NCBI GenBank assembly: GCA_030618945.1
Contig: JAUXCI010000115.1
Location: forward strand, 1-7,889
Origin: Flavobacteriaceae bacterium
GTDB lineage: Bacteria > Bacteroidota > Bacteroidia > Flavobacteriales > Flavobacteriaceae
Direction of reading: 5' to 3'
Length of the DNA: 7,889 nt
Shown piece by piece: positions 1 through 6,271 of this stretch. The translations under genes were made by a program, and so were the position numbers. Every line of letters starts with the position of its first letter. The stretch's first letter is position 1. The notes below the pieces were generated by a model. It did not search any database, was not told the DNA's origin, and was given only the letters and a program-made list of their open reading frames with translations.

Positions 1-485
1 GCCATGGTAAATACGGCCATTCCACTTATATAAGCTACGTCTGCCGAGGCACCAGTTTTAATCGCAACCGCAGAGGTTTGACTATTAAATTTCACCTTTT
101 CATTGATAAAATTATCAAAAGCAGCTTTATTCTCAAAGAATATCACTTCTGAATACTGTTGGCCTCCTAATGCCAAACCAATCGTAGCCTGACTCATACC
201 TGACTGACCCGTAGGTACATGGTCTTGGTAAACGATTCCTTTACCACCTGCGCCTCCGATTCCTATTGCTCCTTTGGTAATTTTTGGGAACACGGCATAA
301 CCATAAGATTTATCTTTAAATGATTGAAGTTTTGGCGATTTTTCAATCATAGCTGTCAAAGCTTTTTCAGAATCCTCTATCAAATCAGCTTTCCAGCCCC
401 CAATTTGGGCGCTTAAATTTATTGAGGCACTAACCATTAATATTAAGGTTAGGGCTTGAAGTTTTTTAATGCTTAATGTTTTCAT
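1..485 (-). CDS. Secreted SYLF/Ysc84-domain protein, partial (3' end beyond the left edge)
   Basis: Reading leftward from an ATG at 485, the frame is open to the window edge: 161 complete codons with no stop, so the C-terminus is missing. Residues 1-26 form a signal peptide (MKTLSIKK start, hydrophobic LTLILMVSAS core, ending LSAQ). The mature part has SYLF (Ysc84/DUF500) hallmarks: a leading helix with EKAL..MIEKSP, then YGYAVFPKITKGAIGIGGAGGKG at about 61-83 (described here as the glycine-rich core), a VIFFENKAAFDNF segment, and finally SAVAIKTGASADVAY near the edge. Family members end roughly 20-40 residues further on. SYLF domains bind phosphoinositides in eukaryotes; the bacterial secreted versions have no settled role and probably sit in the periplasm or outer membrane. 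The gene is divergent from the 782 gene. The family call is firm; the function is not known. Confidence 0.88.
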   Translation of the reverse strand, partial: MKTLSIKKLQALTLILMVSASINLSAQIGGWKADLIEDSEKALTAMIEKSPKLQSFKDKSYGYAVFPKITKGAIGIGGAGGKGIVYQDHVPTGQSGMSQATIGLALGGQQYSEVIFFENKAAFDNFINEKVKFNSQTSAVAIKTGASADVAYISGMAVFTM

Positions 486-513
486 TTATATCTGTTTTGC
501 AATTGTTAAGATG

Positions 514-521
514 CAAAAATA
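514..521 (-). promoter_or_regulatory. Candidate Bacteroidota -7 promoter element for the SYLF gene
   Basis: On the minus strand this reads TATTTTTG, a full match to the Bacteroidota primary-sigma -7 consensus TAnnTTTG. It lies 28 bp upstream of the ATG at 485, which would leave a short 5' leader of about 20 nt. The matching -33 TTTG element is not clear; the nearest candidate is TTCTG, 17 bp further upstream. In AT-rich DNA such an 8-mer can arise by chance, so this is only a candidate. Confidence 0.33.
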
Positions 522-710
522 ATGAATTTTATAGCATACAGAAGTTTAAGTACTGATTTTTTCGCTCTTTGTTATACACATTTAAAAAACACAATTTTAT
601 TATGATTTGATACTTATTTGTTCCGTGAAACAAAGGCTTAAGACCAATTTAATGACTAAATAAATATATCTCAGCACAATTTATCAAGCTTTTTTCTGTT
701 ATCTGTTTGT

Positions 711-716
711 TATAAT
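711..716 (+). promoter_or_regulatory. Weak candidate -10-like element upstream of the surface-protein gene
   Basis: TATAAT occurs 65 bp before the ATG at 782. No TTGACA-like box lies 16-18 bp upstream, and no exact TAnnTTTG element exists on this strand between 486 and 781. Two near misses have the wrong spacer: TATGATTTG at 601-609 and TATCTGTTTG at 700-709. The remainder of this 296-bp gap holds a small 6-bp inverted repeat (617-622 with 629-634, loop CCGTGA) and a TTTAATTAAA palindrome just before the gene, but no ORF or RNA gene that I can support. The promoter of the operon is therefore unresolved. Confidence 0.2.
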
Positions 717-781
717 GATATAAATCTTCTCCCTGTTTAGTCATTATTTTTTTAACGTTATCGTTTAATTAAATAAATGCT

Positions 782-3700
782 ATGAAAACAGTTTATCAAG
801 CCAATTGCTTAAAGTTTTTATGTTTTGTTTTGTTTTTGACCAGTTTTATAGGTCATTCTCAAACTACGGTGCCTTTTGCTAAAAGGTATGAAACTTCCGG
901 TATTAACGGTGATCTCACTATCATTGGAAATTCAATTTTAGGAGAAACAGTTGATACACCATACAATGGTGATACTCAGAACAATTATATAGATATGGTG
1001 TTTGTCGATATTGATAACGATGCATCAACTTTTAGTTCAAGTAGTGCAAACTTTAATACGAGCAACTGTAACAGAGTGGTTTATGCTGGTCTTTATTGGG
1101 GAGCAATGGCTTCTCCGGCCTTACCGTTACCAGAAGAAATTAAATTTAAAATTCCAGGAGGCAGTTATCAGGATATTACGGCCGACACGAATCTTGATAG
1201 AATCTATTATAAAGATGTAACCAGTTTATTAAGTGTTTTAAACAACCCATCAGGAGATTATTTCGTTGCAAACGTAAGTTCTACAGAAGGTAACAATTCT
1301 TCGGCTGGCTGGTCTTTGGTTATTGTTTTTGAAGATCCTACGGCATCCAGAAAATATATTTCAACCTTTGACGGTTTTTCAGCGGTTAGAAACTCTCCTA
1401 ACAACCAGGTAGATTTTAATTATTCTGGTTTTACAACCCCACCTTCCGGCCCTGTAGAGGGTAGAGTAGGTGTTGCAGCCCTCGAGGGAGACCTAGGTTG
1501 GTTTGGTGATCAGATGTTATTTAAATCAGACGGAAACCCTGGTTTTACAGCACTTTATGACGCTGAGAATAATGTAAATAATTTTTTTAACAGTAAAATA
1601 ACCATTGACGGCGCTCAGGTAACTGACAGGAATCTTAACAGTACAAACACGTTGGGTTGGGATCAAAAACTATTGAATTTAACTGATTTGAATCCAGGTA
1701 ACAGTTTGATCAGCAATGGTGAAACAGGGGCAACGGTAAGGGTGACCAATAATGTTGGCGGTGATCATATCTACACCTTTCTGAACACTTTCGCCATCAA
1801 TATAATAGAACCTAATCTTCAGGTGATTACCAGCGTAGAAGACACCTCTAACAACCCTATAACGCATCAATCTCCTGTGCCATTAGGATCAACCGTTTGG
1901 TATAATATAGACTTCCAAAATATCGGAACAGACAATGCGCAGAATACTTATATACTCAATACCTTGCCTATTAACGTGGCCTTAGATGAAAGCTCGTTTG
2001 TTCTTCCGGCAGGAGTCACTTATACATTTAATCAAGCTTCAAGAGAGCTGCGATTTGAAATTGACAACAGTCTGGTTGAAAGAAAAACCTTGTCTACCAA
2101 TCATAGTATAAGATATCAGGTCACGGCATCCAATGAATGTTTTGACTATTCAGATGCCTGTACTAATTTATTGGAAAATAATATCAGTTCTTATTATGAT
2201 GGAGAAACTTCAGGTCAAAATGTTTCAGGACAACCCGGCTTAAACGGAATAAATGGATGTGGGCTTGGTAATATAGGATCAATGGACTTATTTGTTGATA
2301 CAAGCTCCTGTTCTTTTGACAGTGAACTATACTTTTGTAATAATACGCTTACTTTCTCAGGTGACGACGGCTACGACACTTATATATGGACAGATCAAGA
2401 TGGTAATGTAATTGCAAATACCAAAGAAGTTACCGTAACCGGATCGGGTGTATATACTGGTACGCAGAGACGTACAGGTTGTACAGAAACCATTAGGATC
2501 GTTACAGTATTAGGCCTTGACGTAACCTTAACTCCTTCGGATGCCCTTTGTAAAGACAGTAATGGAAATGTGGATGTAACAGTCAATGAAGCATCAACTT
2601 CTTATACTTTTGAATTGTTTCAAGGCGGAACTATGGTAAACTCCATTGTTAAGACCTTAAATAATCATGTATTCACAAATCTTGATATCGGTGATTATGA
2701 AGTAAGATCAACAAATGCGGATGGTTGCTTTGATATATCCAAATTTTCCATAAGTGAACCAACCTTACTCACCTCAACTTCAAAGAAGCTCTATAATATA
2801 ACGACATGTAATGGTGAAATATTAAACGGAAGTGCAGAGGCAACTGGAGCAGGAGGAACCCCTCCATATGAATACAGTATAGATGGGGGACAAAACTATC
2901 AGGTAGAAAACTATTTTTCTGTCAGTACCGAAAAAAGCTATGACATCACCGTAAAAGATGCCAATGGATGTACGAGCATAACAAGTGTTTTGGTTGGCTT
3001 TGATCCAGAAATTGAATATACGATTGGACAGGAAGATATTATCTGTGTTGGAGATAACGATGGTAGAATTGATGTAAATCTTACAAACGATCAGGGTTAT
3101 ACCGTAAGCTATAGCATGGATGGTACAAATTATAAGACCAGCCCTAATTTTACAGGTTTAGAGAAAGGAACATATGAATTATGGATCAAAAAGGAAAATG
3201 CTTTTCATAGTTGTGAGACGCAAAAATCAGTTGAGGTAGAGCAATTAATTTATCTTGAACTTAAAGCGGAAACAGATTTTTCTTGTCAAGGAGCCAGCAA
3301 CATTATTATTGCCTCTGTTGACCCAATATATCAAGATGAGGTCAATTATATTCTTGACGGAAGTTTGACCCAGTCATCGGGTATTTTTGAAAATGTTTCA
3401 AAAGGTAAACACACTGTTAGCGTTACACATAAAGAATATGGATGTACTGATGCGCCTATAGAGGTTATGATTGAAGAATATGTGCCGATTTCATTTAGCG
3501 TGATTGAAACTAATATTAATGAATATACGGTTGTTGCCTCAGGAGGTGATCCGTTCTACGAATATAGTTTTGATTCTGATGATGATTTTAGTACTGATAA
3601 TATCTTGGATCTAAAAAGCACAAGGGAAACCAGAGATTACGTATTCTATGTAAGAGATCAAAGGGGTTGTGTATTTGAACAAACTATTTTCTTAGAATTC

Positions 3701-3973
3701 CTTGATATCGTCATTCCCGATTTCTTTACGCCTGAAGGTGATGGAACAAATGATACCTGGTATCCGATAAACATAGAGATTTATCCTCATATAACAGTTA
3801 AGATATTTGACAGATACCAGCGATTAATAGCCAGTTATCAGGGCAATACGAAAAGTTGGGATGGCTTGTATAAAAGTAAGCCTTTACCAAGTGGAGACTA
3901 TTGGTATGTTGTCAGGTTGAATGAGGCCGTTGACAATAGAGAATTTAAAGGGAATTTCAGTTTAGTTAGATAG
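782..3973 (+). CDS. Large surface protein with SprB-like repeats and a T9SS type B sorting domain
   Basis: This is a 1063-residue protein probably exported by Sec and then the type IX secretion system to the cell surface. A signal peptide occupies residues 1-27 (hydrophobic FLCFVLFLTSF, ending GHSQ). Residues 37-345 form an N-terminal beta-rich module with NGDLTIIGNSILG and VVYAGLYWG, a pattern I recall from large flavobacterial surface proteins. A DUF11-like module spans about 346-450 (LGSTVWYNIDFQNIGTDNA). A Cys-containing PKD/Ig-like region lies at 500-577. About five degenerate SprB-type repeats cover 578-970, the clearest at 676-730 (GGTPPYEYS and VKDANGC). The last 88 residues are a type B C-terminal domain: FFTPEGDGTNDTW at 981-993, IFDRYQRLI at 1008, WDGLYKSKPLPSGDYWYV at 1026, and a terminal KGNFSLVR. 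Type B proteins need a PorP/SprF-family partner, and one follows 6 bp downstream. Adhesion or gliding is likely, but neither is shown. Confidence 0.93.
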   Translation: MKTVYQANCLKFLCFVLFLTSFIGHSQTTVPFAKRYETSGINGDLTIIGNSILGETVDTPYNGDTQNNYIDMVFVDIDNDASTFSSSSANFNTSNCNRVVYAGLYWGAMASPALPLPEEIKFKIPGGSYQDITADTNLDRIYYKDVTSLLSVLNNPSGDYFVANVSSTEGNNSSAGWSLVIVFEDPTASRKYISTFDGFSAVRNSPNNQVDFNYSGFTTPPSGPVEGRVGVAALEGDLGWFGDQMLFKSDGNPGFTALYDAENNVNNFFNSKITIDGAQVTDRNLNSTNTLGWDQKLLNLTDLNPGNSLISNGETGATVRVTNNVGGDHIYTFLNTFAINIIEPNLQVITSVEDTSNNPITHQSPVPLGSTVWYNIDFQNIGTDNAQNTYILNTLPINVALDESSFVLPAGVTYTFNQASRELRFEIDNSLVERKTLSTNHSIRYQVTASNECFDYSDACTNLLENNISSYYDGETSGQNVSGQPGLNGINGCGLGNIGSMDLFVDTSSCSFDSELYFCNNTLTFSGDDGYDTYIWTDQDGNVIANTKEVTVTGSGVYTGTQRRTGCTETIRIVTVLGLDVTLTPSDALCKDSNGNVDVTVNEASTSYTFELFQGGTMVNSIVKTLNNHVFTNLDIGDYEVRSTNADGCFDISKFSISEPTLLTSTSKKLYNITTCNGEILNGSAEATGAGGTPPYEYSIDGGQNYQVENYFSVSTEKSYDITVKDANGCTSITSVLVGFDPEIEYTIGQEDIICVGDNDGRIDVNLTNDQGYTVSYSMDGTNYKTSPNFTGLEKGTYELWIKKENAFHSCETQKSVEVEQLIYLELKAETDFSCQGASNIIIASVDPIYQDEVNYILDGSLTQSSGIFENVSKGKHTVSVTHKEYGCTDAPIEVMIEEYVPISFSVIETNINEYTVVASGGDPFYEYSFDSDDDFSTDNILDLKSTRETRDYVFYVRDQRGCVFEQTIFLEFLDIVIPDFFTPEGDGTNDTWYPINIEIYPHITVKIFDRYQRLIASYQGNTKSWDGLYKSKPLPSGDYWYVVRLNEAVDNREFKGNFSLVR

Positions 3974-3979
3974 AACGTT

Positions 3980-4918
3980 ATGAAAAAAATAATAATTATA
4001 GTCATATTGTTTGTTACAGGCTGGACCAACGCTCAGGAGTTCAAGCTGACCCCGTATACGCAATATCTTGTGGAGAATCCATTTTTGATTTCACCTGCTT
4101 ACGCGGGGGATAGTGAAATGAACCGATTGAGGCTAACAAGTGCCTTTCAATGGGTGGGGCTTAGCGATGCACCTAATACCTCGACCTTGTCATATGATGC
4201 TCACATCTTTGAGAAATCAGGGATAGGAGGCGTAATATACCTGGATAAAAATGGGAATACTTCGCAAATAGGAGGTCAGTTTTCTCTTTCACACCATTTG
4301 ACCATTAATACAGAGAATGAACAATATATTTCATTTGGTTTATCGTATAAGTTTACTCAATTTAAGATAGATGTATCTGATTTTGATAATCCTAACGATG
4401 ACCCAAATATTGGGGCCGATATATCTTCCTTTAATTCCAATTTTGATGCTGCAGTTTTGTATAAGATCAAACAATTTTATTTCAGTTTCAATGCGGCCAA
4501 TATATTGAACAAGGACGTCAAAGCTTTTGACGAATCAGAGCCCCAAAAATTAAGAAACTACTATATCTATACGGGATATGTTTTTGAATTGAATGATGGG
4601 GTGATAGAACTTGAACCTTCACTATATTTTAAATATTATGAAAGTGACGCGCGTTCAATCACAGATTTGAACATAAAAGTAAAGAAAATTACTGATGACG
4701 GCTACTTTTGGGCGGGCTTCAGTACGAGGTTTCTTAACGACCAAAGCTTTGAACCAGTGGCGATTGTGCCCCTATTAGGCCTAAAAAAGAAAGATTTCTA
4801 TGTAGGATATGCATTTCAATACAATATTAATGAAGCAAATGAGTTAAATCATGGAGGGACGCATATGTTGACGCTAGGATACGATTTAGAATCTCGTCGA
4901 GGCAGCCCACGATGGTAA
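3980..4918 (+). CDS. PorP/SprF-family T9SS outer-membrane protein, probable partner of the upstream surface protein
   Basis: The 312-residue length is typical for the PorP/SprF family. A signal peptide covers 1-19 (MKKIIIIVILFVTG..NAQ). The mature protein begins with the family signature: a YTQYLVENPFLISPAYAG segment at 26-43, then a W at 58 and a ..TSTLSYDAHI stretch. The remainder alternates short amphipathic strands and turns, as expected of an outer-membrane beta-barrel (for example YISFGLSYKF at 116-125 and FYFSFNAANIL at 166-176). It ends with GGTHMLTLGYDLES near residue 292. In Flavobacterium johnsoniae SprF is required for secretion of SprB, and type B cargo genes often sit beside a cognate sprF-like gene. 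The 6-bp spacing to the upstream stop implies one transcript and probable translational coupling. Which PorP/SprF paralogue this is cannot be told from sequence alone, so no symbol is given. Confidence 0.92.
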   Translation: MKKIIIIVILFVTGWTNAQEFKLTPYTQYLVENPFLISPAYAGDSEMNRLRLTSAFQWVGLSDAPNTSTLSYDAHIFEKSGIGGVIYLDKNGNTSQIGGQFSLSHHLTINTENEQYISFGLSYKFTQFKIDVSDFDNPNDDPNIGADISSFNSNFDAAVLYKIKQFYFSFNAANILNKDVKAFDESEPQKLRNYYIYTGYVFELNDGVIELEPSLYFKYYESDARSITDLNIKVKKITDDGYFWAGFSTRFLNDQSFEPVAIVPLLGLKKKDFYVGYAFQYNINEANELNHGGTHMLTLGYDLESRRGSPRW

Positions 4919-4962
4919 TGCTAGAAAAAGTAAATTGACTAAGAATAAAAATTTTCACTGCT

Positions 4963-5031
4963 ATGAAAAAGGTAAAAATAATTCTGTTTTTAATGCTGTT
5001 CGTTATTTTAAGTTTTTCGACTTTCGGATAA
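4963..5031 (+). CDS. Possible 22-residue peptide resembling a bare signal peptide; may be a gene remnant
   Basis: The frame starts ATGAAAAAGGTA and encodes MKKVKIILFLMLFVILS, then FSTFG and TAA. It has two basic pairs followed by a hydrophobic stretch long enough to span a membrane, and it stops where a signal-peptide cleavage site would be. It begins 44 bp after the PorP/SprF-like gene and 134 bp before the next gene, in the same direction. Its MK..KIIL start resembles that of the downstream 101-residue protein. A -1 frame change near 5022 would extend it by about 17 codons to a stop at 5073-5075, so it may be a decayed secreted-protein gene. A genuine small membrane peptide is the alternative. 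No ribosome-binding site is evident. Confidence 0.3.
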   Translation: MKKVKIILFLMLFVILSFSTFG

Positions 5032-5096
5032 TTTTCCAAAGCAAAGATAAACTCCCCATAAAGGTATTTGTATAACATATTAATGAAGCGATTACA

Positions 5097-5402
5097 ATGA
5101 AAAGTTTAAAAATCATTTTAACAGTACTGTCTCTAACTTTGTTTAGTGTACAGGATGGTTTCACCCAGGAAGGGAAGCAAAAAGAAAAAGAAGTATTTAA
5201 AACAACTAAGGAGAAAACTCCTAAAAAGGTGAAAGAATCTTTGAAGGATTATTCAAATTATAAAATATCCAATGAAGTGACATTTGTAAGAAAGAAGGAT
5301 ATTAGTGTTTATAAATTTAAAGTAGAAAAAGGAAGCTGGTCTCATTATTTACTGATCAATGAAACCGGGAAAATCATAGGAATAGAAACAGGTGAACATT
5401 AA
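5097..5402 (+). CDS. Small secreted protein with a PepSY-like C-terminal half
   Basis: This is a 101-residue protein with a signal peptide at 1-24 (MKSLKIILTVLSLTLFS.., ending GFTQ). A Lys/Glu-rich linker follows at about 25-50 (EGKQKEKE..KEKTPKKVKESLK). Residues 50-98 have the pattern of the periplasmic PepSY-like family in Bacteroidota: a short helix (KVKESLKDYSNY), then strands EVTFVRK, ISVYKFKVEKG, SHYLLINETGKIIG. Such domains are often periplasmic and their ligands are mostly unknown. No cysteines or obvious catalytic residues are present. It lies downstream of the T9SS pair on the same strand and ahead of a strong terminator, so it could be the last gene of that transcript, though the 178-bp gap also allows its own promoter. 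The PepSY-like assignment comes from pattern only and is moderate. Confidence 0.72.
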   Translation: MKSLKIILTVLSLTLFSVQDGFTQEGKQKEKEVFKTTKEKTPKKVKESLKDYSNYKISNEVTFVRKKDISVYKFKVEKGSWSHYLLINETGKIIGIETGEH

Positions 5403-5414
5403 AGCTTAAAGTCA

Positions 5415-5444
5415 TCTGGAAAAATTTTTTATAAATTTTTCAGA
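5415..5444 (+). terminator. AT-rich hairpin, possible first terminator after the PepSY-like gene
   Basis: TCTG-G-AAAAATTT (5415-5427) pairs with AAATTTTTCAGA (5433-5444), giving 12 base pairs with a single bulged G and a TTTAT loop. It begins 13 bp after the stop codon at 5402 and is followed by the T-rich TTTGTTTGT. The stem is mostly A:T and therefore weak. It may support termination ahead of the stronger hairpin at 5461 or protect the 3' end of the transcript. Confidence 0.4.
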
Positions 5445-5460
5445 TTTGTTTGTATGTATG

Positions 5461-5491
5461 CCCTATTACCGACCGGTAATAGGGTTTTTTT
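5461..5491 (+). terminator. Intrinsic terminator for the plus-strand genes
   Basis: CCCTATTACC (5461-5470) pairs perfectly with GGTAATAGGG (5475-5484) across a GACC tetraloop, and seven T residues follow at 5485-5491. The GC-rich base of the stem plus the T-tract is the classical factor-independent design. It lies 58 bp after the PepSY-like gene. The last two T residues are part of the reverse-complemented stop codon of lptB, which converges from the right. Read on the minus strand, the hairpin is followed by GCATACATAC and has no U-tract, so it should act in the plus direction only. Confidence 0.9.
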
Positions 5492-6236
5492 ATAAATTGA
5501 GTTTCTTTTTTCTTTCCTTTAATTCAAAGTCTTTTCCTAAATATACTTTTCGTACAAGTTCATCATCGGCAAGTTCCTTGGGGCTACCTTCTTTTAAGAT
5601 ACCACCTTCAAACATCAGATACGTTTTATCGGTTATAGCCAAAGTAGCATGTACATCGTGATCAGTAATAAGTATACCTATATTTCTATCTTTTAAATGC
5701 GCCACAATACTTTGAATGTCTTCCACAGCAATGGGGTCAACTCCCGCAAACGGTTCATCTAATAAAATGAATTTTGGATCTGATGCCAGGGCCCGGGCAA
5801 TTTCAGTTCTTCTTCTTTCACCACCAGAAAGCAGATCACCACGATTCTTTCTCACTCGTCCAAGACTGAATTCCTCTATCAAGGATTCCAATTTTTCCTT
5901 TTGCTCTTCCTTACTATAATGAGAAAATTGCAAAACAGACATGATATTGTCCTCAACGGATAATTTTCTAAAAACTGAAGCCTCCTGAGCAAGATATCCA
6001 ATCCCTCTTTGTGCTCTTTTATACATTGAATCCTTAGTGATATCAATATCGTTCAGGAATATTGTCCCTTCATTTGGTTTGATCATTCCTACGATCATAT
6101 AAAAGGAAGTAGTTTTGCCTGCGCCGTTTGGTCCGAGTAAGCCTATGATCTCACCCTGTTTAACTTCAAGAGAAATGTTTTTTACAACTTTTCTATTTCC
6201 ATACATTTTCATGATATTATTGGCTCGTAGGATCAT
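5490..6236 (-). CDS. lptB: LptB, ATPase of the lipopolysaccharide export ABC transporter
   Basis: LptB is the cytoplasmic ATPase that, with LptF and LptG, extracts lipopolysaccharide from the inner membrane and drives it across the Lpt bridge. The 248-residue protein has all ABC motifs: Walker A GPNGAGKT at 35-42, Q-loop Gln84, signature LSGGE at 136-140, Walker B FILLDEP at 156-162 (Asp160, Glu161), D-loop GVD at 165-167 and switch His193. ASVFRKLSV at 86-94 matches the LptB groove segment (ASIFRRLSV as I recall it from E. coli), which separates it from generic or LivF-type ATPases. The tail VYLGKDFELKERKKKLNL adds about nine basic residues beyond the usual end. The ATG at 6236 is chosen because MILRANNIMKMYG aligns with the family N-terminus. 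It follows tatC by 35 bp and is the last gene of the cluster; no U-tract terminator follows it. Confidence 0.96.
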   Translation of the reverse strand: MILRANNIMKMYGNRKVVKNISLEVKQGEIIGLLGPNGAGKTTSFYMIVGMIKPNEGTIFLNDIDITKDSMYKRAQRGIGYLAQEASVFRKLSVEDNIMSVLQFSHYSKEEQKEKLESLIEEFSLGRVRKNRGDLLSGGERRRTEIARALASDPKFILLDEPFAGVDPIAVEDIQSIVAHLKDRNIGILITDHDVHATLAITDKTYLMFEGGILKEGSPKELADDELVRKVYLGKDFELKERKKKLNL

Positions 6237-6271
6237 AGGTGTTCTAGCATTTTTTATAATTAGCGTTAAGC

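Noticed and set aside
617..634. Inverted repeat TTTGTT / AACAAA in the divergent intergenic region as a possible operator or terminator
   Set aside because: Only six A/T-rich pairs with a 6-nt loop and no T-tract; expected by chance in a 296-bp AT-rich spacer.
4918..4938. ATG overlapping the stop of the PorP/SprF-like gene (TAATG) with a six-codon frame MLEKVN
   Set aside because: The stop-start overlap looks like coupling, but the frame ends after six codons and leads to no gene in the following 44 bp.
4827..5078. 83-codon minus-strand open frame across the end of the PorP/SprF-like gene and the following gap
   Set aside because: It overlaps the 3' end of a well-supported gene in antisense, has no recognisable domain, and its hydrophobic middle is the reverse complement of the AT-rich spacer and signal-peptide-like frame.
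5451..5460. Short TGTATGTATG tandem repeat before the terminator
   Set aside because: Two copies of a 4-bp unit are too few to call a repeat or attachment site.
5446..5661. 71-codon plus-strand open frame after the terminator
   Set aside because: It begins in the terminator region and runs antisense through the lptB C-terminus; the Ser/Phe-rich product is typical of a shadow frame.
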